From contig NZ_CAJRAU010000001.1 of the NCBI RefSeq assembly GCF_907165045.1, positions 186,001 through 250,000 on the forward strand: 64,000 bases of DNA, in the 5' to 3' direction. Shown piece after piece: positions 37,129-47,600 of this stretch. Within the stretch, counting starts at the first letter, position 1. Each line of letters begins with the position of its first letter. This DNA comes from Dyadobacter linearis. Lineage in GTDB: Bacteria; Bacteroidota; Bacteroidia; Cytophagales; Spirosomataceae. A model generated the notes under the pieces. The model ran no database searches and had not been told where the DNA came from. It worked only from the letters and a program-made list of their open reading frames with translations. The translations under genes were made by a program, and so were the position numbers.

Positions 37129-37156
37129 TGGTGACATTAAGATAACCCTGTCACCA
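37129..37156. promoter_or_regulatory. Inverted repeat upstream of agaS, possible operator
   Basis: TGGTGAC (37129-37135) and GTCACCA (37150-37156) are exact inverted arms with a 14-nt spacer, about 31 bp upstream of the agaS start in the divergent gap with the S9 peptidase. The position suits a repressor site, for example for the DeoR/AgaR-type regulator in this locus. No second copy was recognised by eye. Confidence 0.35.
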
Positions 37157-37279
37157 CAATTCAAATTAAACATCATAAAACGAAAGTAAAAAATATTATT
37201 AAACCTTTCTTTTAATTTATTTATGCTTACTCATATATTGCGGATAAATATTAGTGAATTGTAGCAGGTAACTTCTCTC

Positions 37280-37286
37280 AGGAGGA
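37280..37286 (+). promoter_or_regulatory. Strong Shine-Dalgarno selecting a TTG start
   Basis: AGGAGGA ends 6 nt before TTG at 37293. The next ATG, at 37326, has no comparable site. Such a strong ribosome site is unusual among the genes here and supports the TTG start of the S9 peptidase. Confidence 0.55.
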
Positions 37287-37292
37287 CATATC

Positions 37293-39305
37293 TTGCAAAC
37301 ACAATCACTGCCTGAACCCACTTTTATGATTTCAAAGGATGTAAAAGCCTCACCTCGGGGACTTTTGATAGATGATTTATGGAGGATCAGAAAAGTGGGA
37401 ACACCCCTGCTTTCTCCTGTCGGCGACGATCTCGTGTATCACGTTTCTGCCGCGGATATAGCGGAGAATGAACGTTATGATTTGATAGTACTTCTGTCCG
37501 GTGAAACAGCCGCAAAAACGGTTTTAGGAAAAGGTACTGTGCACGCATGGTCGCCGGATGGCAGCCGACTTATTTATGAAAACGAGCATGGAGAGCTCCA
37601 TATCTATTTAATAGCAAAAGCAACAAGCCAATTTTTAGTCCAGCGCTACGGATCTTCATATTTCATCAATCATCTTGCAGAAAATAACTGCATCTGGTCG
37701 CCCGATGGAAAGTACATCGCCTATCTCAGTGCCGACATTCCTGATTCGAAAGAAGAAGAACACAATGGAATATGCGTTTTTGACGATCTGCTTTACAAAT
37801 CCAAAGGCGGAAGCGGCAGGCCAGTGTATGCCGATCGTGCCTATACGCACATATACCTGATTGCAGCCGAGGGAGGATCACCAACGCTGCTTACTCCCGG
37901 AAATTTTAACGAGCATTCCATTACCTGGTCGCCGGACAGTCGCCACATCGCATTCATCAGCAATCGAACCGCCAGGCCAGATGATATTCAGCAAAGTGAT
38001 GTTTGGAAGGTTGATATTGCGAGCCTGGAAATCACGAGATTAACTGAACATCAAGGTCTGGCATACCAGCCAAAATGGTCGCCCGATGGTGCGCACATTG
38101 CATTTCTGGCAACTTCCGGGAGCATTGGCACGAATGACAGTCCCGCCGAGGATACGCACATTGCATTGATTTCTTCCAATGGAGGCAGTTTTCAGTATCT
38201 GACCAAATCCCTGGACAGGCGGATCGAGCACATTCGCTGGCATCCGTCGGGAAAGTACATATTCTGCACTGCTGGCGATCACGGGGATACTTCCATTTAT
38301 CGGGTTAGTAGTGTTGGTGAAAAGGTCGAAATGGTTCGGGGTGGTTCGGGCTGCATTTCTGAATTTTGTCTTGATGCCATTGGAGACGATTTTGTATTTG
38401 TAAAATCAGATTCAAACCAGCCTGCTGAGCTATTTAGAAGCAAAAATAAAGGCACTATTGAGCAGATCACGCAGGAAAATTCCGAGTTACTGCAAGATAA
38501 GACGCTTCAAAAAGCGGAAACATTCTGGTTTGAAAGCTTCGATTATACAAAGGTTCAGGGATGGTTAATGCTGCCTGTTGATTTTGAACAAACGCACAAA
38601 TATCCACTCATTCTTGTGATCCACGGCGGGCCGCATAATATGTTTGGTCACGATTTTGACGAGCGTATGCATTTGCTTTCGGCGGCTGGTTATGCGGTCG
38701 TTTATGTCAATCCAAGAGGCAGCCACGGTTATGGACAAGCTTTTTCAAACGGTACGCTGTTGAACTGGGGCGGCGGTGATTATCAGGATTTAATGGCGGG
38801 TGTCGATTTTGTTTTGGATAAAACCCCCTGGCTGGATCCCGAAAGGTTAGGCGTAACCGGCCAGAGCTACGGGGGCTACATGACCAACTGGATCGTCTCG
38901 CAAACTTCCCGTTTCAAAGCGGCTGTAAGCGACGGCGGACTAAGTAACCTGGTCAGTTTTGCGGGTACTTCATTATATCATTCATTAATGGAATCCGAAT
39001 TCGGCGGGCGGGCTTACGAACGTTTTGATGAGCTTTGGAAATGGTCGCCGCTGCGTAATGTGGCACAAGCGACCACGCCAACACTGATTTTGCACGGCGA
39101 AACCGACAATGAAGTACCTTTTTCACAGGCCGAGGAAATGTACGTTGCCCTCAAAAAACGAGGCGTCGAAACCAGGCTCGTGCAATACAAAGGCGAAGGC
39201 CACGGCTGGCGGCCCGAGCTAAGTCCAAGCAACAAAGCCGACCTGAATGCGAGGATGATCGACTGGTTTGACACCTATGTAAAAACAACATCTAATGAGC
39301 AGTAA
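37293..39305 (+). CDS. S9 family prolyl-oligopeptidase-like serine peptidase
   Basis: A 670-residue two-domain peptidase. The N-terminal beta-propeller (about 30-390) has repeated TolB/PD40-like 'WSPDGxxIAY' units ('IWSPDGKYIAYLS', 'TWSPDSRHIAFIS', 'KWSPDGAHIAFLA'). The C-terminal alpha/beta hydrolase domain has 'LVIHGGPHNMFG', nucleophile Ser in 'VTGQSYGGYMTNW', Asp in 'LHGETDNEVPFSQ' and His in 'KGEGHGWRPE'. It resembles acylaminoacyl- or dipeptidyl-peptidases. There is no signal peptide, so it is probably cytoplasmic. The preferred start is TTG with a strong AGGAGG. Its last 11 nt overlap the EamA transporter gene, so the pair forms a unit, perhaps for peptide or amino-acid handling. Confidence 0.9.
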   Translation: MQTQSLPEPTFMISKDVKASPRGLLIDDLWRIRKVGTPLLSPVGDDLVYHVSAADIAENERYDLIVLLSGETAAKTVLGKGTVHAWSPDGSRLIYENEHGELHIYLIAKATSQFLVQRYGSSYFINHLAENNCIWSPDGKYIAYLSADIPDSKEEEHNGICVFDDLLYKSKGGSGRPVYADRAYTHIYLIAAEGGSPTLLTPGNFNEHSITWSPDSRHIAFISNRTARPDDIQQSDVWKVDIASLEITRLTEHQGLAYQPKWSPDGAHIAFLATSGSIGTNDSPAEDTHIALISSNGGSFQYLTKSLDRRIEHIRWHPSGKYIFCTAGDHGDTSIYRVSSVGEKVEMVRGGSGCISEFCLDAIGDDFVFVKSDSNQPAELFRSKNKGTIEQITQENSELLQDKTLQKAETFWFESFDYTKVQGWLMLPVDFEQTHKYPLILVIHGGPHNMFGHDFDERMHLLSAAGYAVVYVNPRGSHGYGQAFSNGTLLNWGGGDYQDLMAGVDFVLDKTPWLDPERLGVTGQSYGGYMTNWIVSQTSRFKAAVSDGGLSNLVSFAGTSLYHSLMESEFGGRAYERFDELWKWSPLRNVAQATTPTLILHGETDNEVPFSQAEEMYVALKKRGVETRLVQYKGEGHGWRPELSPSNKADLNARMIDWFDTYVKTTSNEQ

Positions 39306-40179
39306 GACAAATAGTTGGCTGATATATGTGATCATTCACGTGCTGTTCATCGGCGTATGGGGCGCAGTCATTGAAATACCCGAAAAGAATGGTTTTCCTG
39401 CAACATTAGGATACGTCGTTTGGGCACTCACAATGGTGCCAGCCGCATTGGCTGCATTGAAAATCAAAGGCTGGAAGCTGGATTTCAACAAACGCGCCAT
39501 GATCTGGGGCGGCGCAGCGGGGCTACTAGGCGCTGGCGGTCAGCTAGTTCTATTTTTTGTTCTGCGCATTGCGCCGGCTTATCTGGTTTTTCCGCTGCTT
39601 TCATTAACTCCCGTAGTCACTATACTGCTGGCGGTTTTTCTACTTCATGAGAAAACAGGCAGATTAGGCTGGATTGGCGTTGGGATCGCGCTCGTTTCCA
39701 TTTTTATGCTTTCCTATCAGCCGGCTGGTGGTGCACAGGTCAGTGGTTATACCTGGATGTTGCTTACCGCCATTCCGCTGCTAGCGTGGGGCGCGCAGGG
39801 GTATATCATGCGTTTTGCCAATGAGATCATGTCGGCCGAAAGCCTGTATTTTTATATGATGGCAACGTCGGTGATGCTCATTCCTTTTGCTTTGTATCTT
39901 ACTGATTTTAGTCAGCCGATCGAATGGAGTTTTAAGGGTCCGTACCTGTCAGCAATTATCCAATCGCTCAATGCGTTTGGCGCGCTTTGTCTGGTATATG
40001 CATTTCGCTATGGAAAAGCGATTATCATCGCGCCTATTACTACCGCGCTTTCGCCGGTACTTACGGTCGCGTTATCGCTGGCTTTGTACCAAACCATCCC
40101 CCACCCGGTCATCATTGCAGGGATTGCGCTCGCCATAGTCTCGGCAATTTTAATGGGTTTTGAGGAAGTTAAAAGCTGA
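39295..40179 (+). CDS. EamA/DMT-family membrane transporter
   Basis: A 294-residue inner-membrane protein with ten predicted helices arranged as two EamA repeats. The second half of each repeat carries the typical block ('LSLTPVVTILLAVFLLHEK', 'APITTALSPVLTVALSLAL'). DMT transporters usually export amino acids or metabolites or carry nucleotide sugars; the substrate cannot be told here. The start ATG lies within the 3' end of the S9 peptidase gene (11-nt overlap), so the two are translationally coupled. A 109-bp gap then separates it from the secreted propeller genes. Confidence 0.88.
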   Translation: MSSKTNSWLIYVIIHVLFIGVWGAVIEIPEKNGFPATLGYVVWALTMVPAALAALKIKGWKLDFNKRAMIWGGAAGLLGAGGQLVLFFVLRIAPAYLVFPLLSLTPVVTILLAVFLLHEKTGRLGWIGVGIALVSIFMLSYQPAGGAQVSGYTWMLLTAIPLLAWGAQGYIMRFANEIMSAESLYFYMMATSVMLIPFALYLTDFSQPIEWSFKGPYLSAIIQSLNAFGALCLVYAFRYGKAIIIAPITTALSPVLTVALSLALYQTIPHPVIIAGIALAIVSAILMGFEEVKS

Positions 40180-40288
40180 AATGAAATTTAAAAGAAAGAT
40201 TTCGAAAGAAATTAGACTTCATACTGTGCAAAATCGATTCCATTTTTTACATTAGCGTAAATAAAACATTTACCTAAATCTTTAACCT

Positions 40289-41491
40289 TTGACACGTACA
40301 ATACAACTCTGGCTGTGTTTGATGTGCGCAGCCACCGCTTTCGCCCAGAAGGCGGACAAAAATGTCGCCTTCATTGAATACCCTGATTTTCCCGAAGCGC
40401 ATTCCACCTGGGGTTCGATCGGCTACAATGCAGCTTCCAACACCGTGCATATCGGCGTTACCAACCATGCGAACAATATTGGTTTGTACACGTTTGACGC
40501 GACTGCAAATGCGATGAAACTCAATGGTTTCATCAAGGATCTGGCGCATTTGCTGCCTTATCAGTGGCAGGGGAAAATACATTCCAAGATTGTGGCGGCA
40601 CCCGACGGTTCTATCTTTTTCTCTACCGATGGTGGCGAGTCACGAGAGGAGTACCTGATGGAACATCCGCAAGGTTATGCAGGCGGGTTTTTCATGAAAT
40701 GGAATCCTAAAACAGGCTTGCAAAACCTGGGAATCGGCATGCAATATGAAAGTATCAAGGATGTCGACATTGATCCAAAAACGGGGACGATTTACGGAAT
40801 AACTTATCCGCAGGCGCATTTCTTGGTCTACAATCCCGAAAAAAATCAAATGCGCGACCTCGGTCGTCTGGCCAGCTCGCATGTGCCGCGTGTATTGTTT
40901 ACCGACTGGTGGGGAAACTGCTATTATGTAGACTGGCGGCAGCGACTCGTCAAGTATGAAAAAGATATCGACTCACTGGTTTTTGCGCGTGAAAGTCTGC
41001 CTGCATTCGCAGGGACACCCGGCTCCAAAATCATCACAGGCGTAACCGCCTACGCCAAAGACGAAGCCAAAGGAATCATTTACCTGATCACATACGGCGC
41101 AAAACTCATCGCATTTCACCCTGAAAAGAACGGAATCGGAAAAGTTGAAGACCTGGGAGGCGTGATTGAAACAGGCAAAGCGAACGCCTGGGGGCCTTAT
41201 GTACCTAATCTGAACATTGGAAAAAATGGAAAGCTGTATTACATCATTGGCGGTCATGGTAATTATGTATTGAAAGACAAAACCGTGCTGGTGGAATACG
41301 ATCCCGCAACCCGCAAAAAGACCATTTTGCGCGAATATCCGATCACAGAGATCACCGAAGCTACCGGCTGCGACATCCGGGATAAGGACGGGAACCTGTA
41401 CTTCGCCGCCCGCCGCAATCCTTCGGGGGTAGGCGATTCCACCCGCCCTTTTATGATCCAGTTCAATCCCGAAAAAGAAATCCGGAAATGA
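40289..41491 (+). CDS. Secreted beta-propeller-like protein, function unknown (paralogue 1)
   Basis: A 400-residue protein starting at TTG 40289, which is needed for the signal peptide ('TIQLWLCLMCAATAFAQ'). The mature protein has repeated blade-like strands such as 'IYGITYPQAHFLVYNPEKN' and 'LYYIIGGHGNYVLKDKT', and closes with 'GNLYFAARRNPSG' and 'MIQFNPEKE'. This suggests a six- or seven-blade propeller of the SMP-30/WD40-like type. No catalytic family is recognisable. The block 'YGITYP..FLVYNPEK' aligns with 'YGISYP..FFTYDIAT' in the next gene, so the two are diverged paralogues. They overlap by 4 nt (ATGA). It could bind or process glycan fragments in the periplasm. Confidence 0.8.
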   Translation: MTRTIQLWLCLMCAATAFAQKADKNVAFIEYPDFPEAHSTWGSIGYNAASNTVHIGVTNHANNIGLYTFDATANAMKLNGFIKDLAHLLPYQWQGKIHSKIVAAPDGSIFFSTDGGESREEYLMEHPQGYAGGFFMKWNPKTGLQNLGIGMQYESIKDVDIDPKTGTIYGITYPQAHFLVYNPEKNQMRDLGRLASSHVPRVLFTDWWGNCYYVDWRQRLVKYEKDIDSLVFARESLPAFAGTPGSKIITGVTAYAKDEAKGIIYLITYGAKLIAFHPEKNGIGKVEDLGGVIETGKANAWGPYVPNLNIGKNGKLYYIIGGHGNYVLKDKTVLVEYDPATRKKTILREYPITEITEATGCDIRDKDGNLYFAARRNPSGVGDSTRPFMIQFNPEKEIRK

Positions 41492-42684
41492 AAAACCTGA
41501 CTAAAAAAATACTTTTCCCAGCCTTATACCTGTCCTGCTCTGCCCCGCTGCTAGCTCAATACACGTTTTTTACACCAAAGAATGCATTTGCAATAGAAGT
41601 TTCCCTACCCAACAGCGCCGAAAAACGCCTGCCCATGTACCGCAATGCGATCACTTCTCTGATTGTGCAAGGCGATCGGATATTGGGTGGTACCACGGCG
41701 AAGGAAGGCTTATCACCCTACCTTTTCATAGCATCCATTTCGGGCCGGAAAGTGGTGACGGTGAGAGATTTGCAGGATATTATTCCCGGACAAAAAAGCA
41801 TTGCCACCGGCTTTTGTAAAGGTGCGGGTAACCAGCTGTTCGCGGGAACAATGGGACAGAAAAACCAGCCAGCGGGTCATTTGTTGCAGGTGAGTGTTGG
41901 AAACGGAGATGCCATTGAAGTAAAAGATTTGGGCGTTCCTGTCGCCGGAGAAGGCATTTTCACATTGCTAAGCAACAAACAAGGCACCGAGCTGTACGGG
42001 ATTAGTTACCCGAGCGGGCGGTTTTTCACCTACGACATTGCGACCAAAAAGACGCAGGCATTCGACCAGGTCGCTCCCAAAGAAAAGCACCTGAAAGACG
42101 CGCATGATTTTGCGATCGGACCAGAGGCTTATCTCTGCAAATCACTCGTTCAGGACAATGCAGGACTAGTGTATGGCAGTACCGCTGGCAACCGGCTATT
42201 TGCATTTGATCCTGCCAAAAAGACATTTCAATTCCTGGAAACGCCACTGCCTGCTGTTTGGGGACGTGAAGTGCTGGGTCAAGTAGAAGCCTGGGCCAAA
42301 GCGCCGGACGGAAAACTGTACGGCGGCAACGCAGGTGACGGTCAGTTGTTTGTACTGAATCCTGCTACTAAAAAGATCAAAAACCTGGGTAAACCTATGA
42401 TGATGGGCCGGTTGCAGGCGCTGGCTTTTGGGCGCGATGGGAAGTTGTACGGATTAGCTGGTGGCGCGCCGGGTTATTCGCATTTGTTTTCGTATGATGA
42501 AAATGCTGGTTTTGTCGATCTGGGTAATCCTGAATTTAAAATGGTGGAACCCGGTATTGAGCAGGGTATTTTGTGGCGAGGCTTTCAGCTGAGTACGCTG
42601 GCAGCTTCGGCGGATGGAAAATACATGGTTATGGGCGAAGATGAAGCATTGAGCCAGTTGATGATTTTTCCCGTCGGCCAATAG
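41488..42684 (+). CDS. Secreted beta-propeller-like protein, function unknown (paralogue 2)
   Basis: A 398-residue protein with signal peptide 'KILFPALYLSCSAPLLAQ'. Blade-like repeats are visible: 'ELYGISYPSGRFFTYDI', 'LVYGSTAGNRLFAFDPAKK', 'KLYGGNAGDGQLFVLNPATKK' (quoted in part) and 'KLYGLAGGAPGYSHLFSYD'. The repeat style resembles ligand-binding or lyase-type propellers, but no active-site motif can be named. It overlaps the preceding paralogue by 4 nt and is followed after 32 bp by the GH123-like gene, so it belongs to the same transcript. Confidence 0.8.
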   Translation: MKNLTKKILFPALYLSCSAPLLAQYTFFTPKNAFAIEVSLPNSAEKRLPMYRNAITSLIVQGDRILGGTTAKEGLSPYLFIASISGRKVVTVRDLQDIIPGQKSIATGFCKGAGNQLFAGTMGQKNQPAGHLLQVSVGNGDAIEVKDLGVPVAGEGIFTLLSNKQGTELYGISYPSGRFFTYDIATKKTQAFDQVAPKEKHLKDAHDFAIGPEAYLCKSLVQDNAGLVYGSTAGNRLFAFDPAKKTFQFLETPLPAVWGREVLGQVEAWAKAPDGKLYGGNAGDGQLFVLNPATKKIKNLGKPMMMGRLQALAFGRDGKLYGLAGGAPGYSHLFSYDENAGFVDLGNPEFKMVEPGIEQGILWRGFQLSTLAASADGKYMVMGEDEALSQLMIFPVGQ

Positions 42685-42716
42685 TCGATCACCCACATTC
42701 CTGAACCACCTTCACT

Positions 42717-44654
42717 ATGATCCGATTTACAAAATTCATCCTCTGTCTTCTCGCGCTGAATGCATTCAGCTTCGGGACAAAAACTTATGCGTCCGACCTG
42801 TGGCAAGCAAACCCGTGGAAGCTGCGGGCATTACCTTCCTCCGTCCGCCTCGATCCGGTTACAAATGAAATCATCGAACACCGCTTCAAAGGTGTTCCTT
42901 CCAACCAAGCCGGAAAAGGAAATCTTCTGGATAAAAACTGGCTGTTCGATGGCAAAAAGGTTTCGCTGCACGGCGCGCGGGGCGAATATGTATCGTTTCA
43001 ACTCGTGCTTACCAATGAAACAGACGCGGAGTTAACGGGCATCAAGCTTGATATGACGCCTTTCAAAAATGGAAACTCCGAGCTGAATATCAAGCCTGAA
43101 TTATTTCTGGAATGGTCTGTCAATGTGCAGAGTACGAGCACTGGGTACCCCAAATCCACACTCGGTAAAGGCTGGTACCCCGACGCATTGATCCCATTTA
43201 AGTACATCCAAACCGACTCGACAAAAGTACACGGCCGCTGGGTATACCCGTTTACATTGCCCGATTTCAATAACCGGATCAGCGGCCAGCGTTCGCAGAT
43301 CATTTGGGTGGATCAGTTTATCCCGCTCGACGTGCAAAAGGCAAAACCTGGTAGGTATCAGAGCACGATTACCGTTACGATTGGCGGGCAAAGCAGACAA
43401 ATGCCCATCAGCCTGACTGTCTGGGACTTCGAACTGCCGAACGAAAACGCTTTCAAAGCCAGCCTGCAACACGAGGGTTTTTTGAGCAGAATGGAGGAAA
43501 AACAGGAACTCGCTGTGTACCAGCTTTTCAAACGAAACCGCATTTCCTTAATGGACCCGACGTACGATCCGGAAATCCAGGTCAAAAATGGCAAAGTTGA
43601 AATTCAGTGGGACAAGCTTGACAAGCGATTGAAAAAATACCTGACCGGTCAGGCTTTCACCAAAGAACACGGTTACATCGACGGTCCCGGCTACGGCGAG
43701 CCGCTGGAAACTTTCGCGCTTCCATTTGATGTGTATGGAAAACATGGCACTGCCGGCTGGCCGGATATCGGCAAACCCGAAGTGGAACGCAATGCGGCCA
43801 ATCAGGCGATTTACACGAGCAGCATCCGGCAGGTTCGCCAGCATTTGCTCCCGATGGTGAATCCCAAAAAGACGCTTTTGACAGTCTATTTGAATGGTCT
43901 GGACGAATCCTATTTCCCCGAAGCATGGTCACGAATGGTGTTTTATGGTAATCTTTTCAAAAAAGAATATCCCGAAGCCAGGTTCCGCGTAGACGGTGGT
44001 TACAACAAAGATGCAATGGACGTGATTGGTAAATCCATTACAGATTGGGCGTCGCACACGATCAGCTATAACATCGACACGGTAAAGCATTACCAGCAAA
44101 TGGGTATTAAAGACTGGCTTTACGGTCCGATGCTTTACGAACAAAAGCTCAACAGCTGGGTGGGTAGCTCGACGTTTATTGACTTGCCCTTGGTCAATGA
44201 CCGCGCGATCAGCTGGTCTTGCTGGAAATACAAAACCTACTCCTGGATCAGCTGGGGCGTGGGCGCGGGCTGGGAAAGAGGCTGGTACGATCCCGAATCG
44301 TGGAAAGACTTTTACAAGGAAGCATCGGAGGCCGACGCGGAATTCACCTACCGGCAATTTAATGGGAACGGCTCGGTGATTTATAAACCGGGAATGGTGC
44401 CCAATGTATCCGAACCTTGTCCGTCAATACGCTTGAAAACGATGCGTGATGGCGTGCAGGATTATGAATATCTGCGCCTCCTGGCAAGGCTGGATGGCAA
44501 CTCGAAACGCGCGGATGCGCTTGTTGATCAACTCATTAAAGAACCATTCGGGGACAAATCCATTGGTAACCTGGATGTTTGGAGCTACGATCAGGAGCAA
44601 TGGTACAAAGTGCGCATGGAACTCGCGGAGCTTATTTTAAAAAGCAAAAAATAG
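42717..44654 (+). CDS. DUF4091/GH123-like glycoside hydrolase (beta-N-acetylgalactosaminidase candidate)
   Basis: A 645-residue secreted protein (signal 'FILCLLALNAFSFGTKTYAS') with an N-terminal beta-sandwich (about 60-235; 'ARGEYVSFQLVLTNE', 'LTVWDFELPNENAFKAS') and a DUF4091 TIM-barrel-like domain. DUF4091 contains GH123 beta-N-acetylgalactosaminidases, which use an Asp-Glu pair in substrate-assisted catalysis. The equivalent here is Asp396-Glu397 in 'VYLNGLDESYFPEAW'. The C-terminal 'PSIRLKTMRDGVQDYEYLRLL' is the diagnostic family block (quoted in part: RLKTMRDGVQDYEYL). Activity on GalNAc fits the nearby agaS operon, but other DUF4091 proteins are uncharacterised, so the specificity is inferred. 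Confidence 0.85.
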   Translation: MIRFTKFILCLLALNAFSFGTKTYASDLWQANPWKLRALPSSVRLDPVTNEIIEHRFKGVPSNQAGKGNLLDKNWLFDGKKVSLHGARGEYVSFQLVLTNETDAELTGIKLDMTPFKNGNSELNIKPELFLEWSVNVQSTSTGYPKSTLGKGWYPDALIPFKYIQTDSTKVHGRWVYPFTLPDFNNRISGQRSQIIWVDQFIPLDVQKAKPGRYQSTITVTIGGQSRQMPISLTVWDFELPNENAFKASLQHEGFLSRMEEKQELAVYQLFKRNRISLMDPTYDPEIQVKNGKVEIQWDKLDKRLKKYLTGQAFTKEHGYIDGPGYGEPLETFALPFDVYGKHGTAGWPDIGKPEVERNAANQAIYTSSIRQVRQHLLPMVNPKKTLLTVYLNGLDESYFPEAWSRMVFYGNLFKKEYPEARFRVDGGYNKDAMDVIGKSITDWASHTISYNIDTVKHYQQMGIKDWLYGPMLYEQKLNSWVGSSTFIDLPLVNDRAISWSCWKYKTYSWISWGVGAGWERGWYDPESWKDFYKEASEADAEFTYRQFNGNGSVIYKPGMVPNVSEPCPSIRLKTMRDGVQDYEYLRLLARLDGNSKRADALVDQLIKEPFGDKSIGNLDVWSYDQEQWYKVRMELAELILKSKK

Positions 44655-44661
44655 GAAATTT

Positions 44662-47600
44662 ATGTCGCGATTGTTTGCGAGAATAGGACAATTTATGCTT
44701 CCGCTGCTGGTGTTGTCACCAGCAGTAGCCCAGGCCCAAAAAGCCAGCATCACTGAGAAAGCACAACCTTTCAAAACCTATCCCTACTCCGACCCTAACC
44801 CGATTCCCGTCATGGGCGTCGGCAAAAAAGTCTCGCCATTTTATCCCTATTACGTTTTCGACGGCTACACCAACAAAAGCACGACAAAAAACTGGAAAGT
44901 AGTGGAGCTGGAAAATCCCTACATTAAGGTACAGGTGCTGCCGGAAGTAGGCGGAAAAGTGATGGGCGCCGTTGAAAAATCGACTGGTGAAGAGTTTGTG
45001 TATACCAACCACGTAATGAAATTCCGGGCGATCGGTATCCGCGGCCCGTGGACGAGCGGCGGCATTGAGCATAACTTCGGGCTTGATCTCGGTCACGCGC
45101 CCTGGGCAGCTGCGCCGGTGGATTACGTGATGCAAAACAACCCGGACGGAAGTGTTACCTGCGTAGTAGGTGGCCTCGATCTGGCTTCCCGCACGCAGTG
45201 GCGCGTTAAAATCGTACTTCCGAAAGACAAAGCCTATTTCGAAACGCAAAGCCTTTGGTATAATCCCCTTCCCTTGCACGACGCCTACCTTTCGTGGGAG
45301 AATGCGGCTTTCCGGGCGTCGGAGGATATGCAGTTCTTTTTCCCAGGCACGCACCATGTTGGTCACGATGGAAATGCCAATCCCTGGCCGATTGACGGGA
45401 ACGGTGTGGATTTGTCGTACTACAAAAATGTGAATTCCGGCGGGGATAAGTCTTACCACGTGATGGGCGCGCATACGAATTGGTTTGGTGGGTATTGGCA
45501 TAACAAAAAATTTGGGTTTGGACATTGGGCTCCGTACTCAGATGCGCCGGGCAAGAAATTATGGATCTGGTCGCGGGCGCGGGAAGGTGCAATTTGGGAA
45601 GATTTGCTCACGGATTCTGACGGACAGTATATTGAAGCACAGTCGGGTGTGACATTCAACCAGGCGGCCGAGCGGAGCGGGTTTCACAGTCCATTTAATC
45701 AAAAATCGCTGGGACCATTTTATTCTGAGACCAAAACGGAATACTGGTTTCCGGTGAAGGCGGCTGGCGGAATGGTCGACGCTTCGCCATATGGAACGCT
45801 TAATGTGGCTGTGAGAGGCGATAGTTTGAAAATCATTTTCAATCCGATTTCTCCCATTCAGGATACGCTGAAAGTGACGGTAGCCGGTAAAACGGTTTAT
45901 CAATCTCCGCTTCAACTGAAACCAATGGAGGTTTATACCAAAGCAATTTTTCTGTCGGCAGCTGATCAAAAATCTGTTCGCGTGAGCATTGGTAAGGATC
46001 GGCTCGTATATGCTGTGCAGCCGGAAAAAATCCTTGACCGTCCTGTCCTTTCAGCTGAAAAACAGGATCCACATTCCGCAGAGCGGCTTTTTGAGCTGGG
46101 AGAAGATGAAAATGCGATGCGCAATTTCGAAGGTGCGCGGCTTCGTTACCTGGAATGTCTTAAAAAGGAAGCGACCCACAGCGGCGCATTGATCCGACTT
46201 GCCGAGTATCATTACCGGAATGGTGAATATGCAAAAGGGCTGGATTTTGCCAGAAAAGTATTGGCTGAAAACACCTACCACGGCGGCGCGAATTATCTGT
46301 ACGGCGCATTGTACCGAAAGCTCGGCGACCTGACCAAAGCGGAAGAAGCATTGTCGGTGGCGACCTGGACGATGGAATACAAATCCGGCGCGTACACGCA
46401 GCTGGCGGGCATTGCCTTACAAAAACAGGACTTCGAAAAGGCCGAAAGTGATGCACGGAAAGCATTGGATTACAGTCGCAACAACCTGGTAGCGTACCAG
46501 TTACTAGGCACTGCACTTCGAAAATTAAACAAACCTGATGAAGCAGTGCAGGTTTGGAAAGAGCTGCTGAATGTGGACCCGCTCAATCATTATGCGCATT
46601 TCGAGCAGTATTTGCTCCAAGCAGATGCGGAGAACAAGGCCATTTTCCAGAACGCAATTCGCAATGAGCTGCCGCATGAAACCTACCTCGAACTGGCCAT
46701 GGATTATGTGAATCAGGGACAAAATCAGGAGGCAAAGCAAGTGCTCGCGTTGGCTCCCGCGTACCCTACCGTTTCGTACTGGCTAGCGTATCTTAACCGG
46801 GATTCGGCACCTGCGGAAAGTAAAAAGCATTTGCAAAACGCCATTGAAATGTCGCCGGAGTTAGTTTTTCCTTATCGGCTCGAAACAATTCCTGTTTTGA
46901 TGTGGGCTGAAAAACAAACCGCTTCCTGGAAAAACCGCTACTATCTGGGATTGATCTATTGGCACATTGGCGACAAAGAAAACGCCAAAACCCAATTTGC
47001 AGCTTGCAAAAACGAGCCGGATTATGCGCCTTTCTACATCGCAAGAGGCATTCTTTTTCAAAACGACCCGACCAGTTCGGCACAGGCTGATTTTGTAAAA
47101 GCCAATCAACTCAACCCGAAAGAATGGCGCAGTTGGCACTACCTGACCCGTCACTTTAGTGAGGGGAACCAGCAGGATAAGGGACTTGCTAATGCCCAAA
47201 CAGCTTACAAGCAATTTGCTGACAATCCGGTTATCGGCATTGATTATGCCAAATCACTGTTGAATGCGGGCAACTTCGCGGCTTGCTTAAAAGTATTGGA
47301 GAAAATCCAGGTTCTGCCGCAGGAAGGAGCGCGGGAAGGTCACACTTTATATGTGGTAGCTAATCTCGGAAATGCGCTTGCTTTGGCGGAAAATAAAAAG
47401 TACCGCGAGATACTAAAAGCACTTGAAAAAGCCCGGCTCTGGCCAGAAAACCTGGGTACCGGCAAGCCGCACGAACCAGATACGCGGCTGATGGATTACC
47501 TTGCAGCGTATTGCGAAACGCAACTCGGCAATGCGCAGAAAGCCACTCAGTATGCTCAAAATATCTCTGATTATACCCTCAATGCGAGCAAGGAAAGTAA

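Noticed and set aside
44716-45525. Long antisense open frame opposite the DUF5107 gene
   Set aside because: It lies entirely within a well-supported gene and reads as low-information shadow sequence with no start signal.
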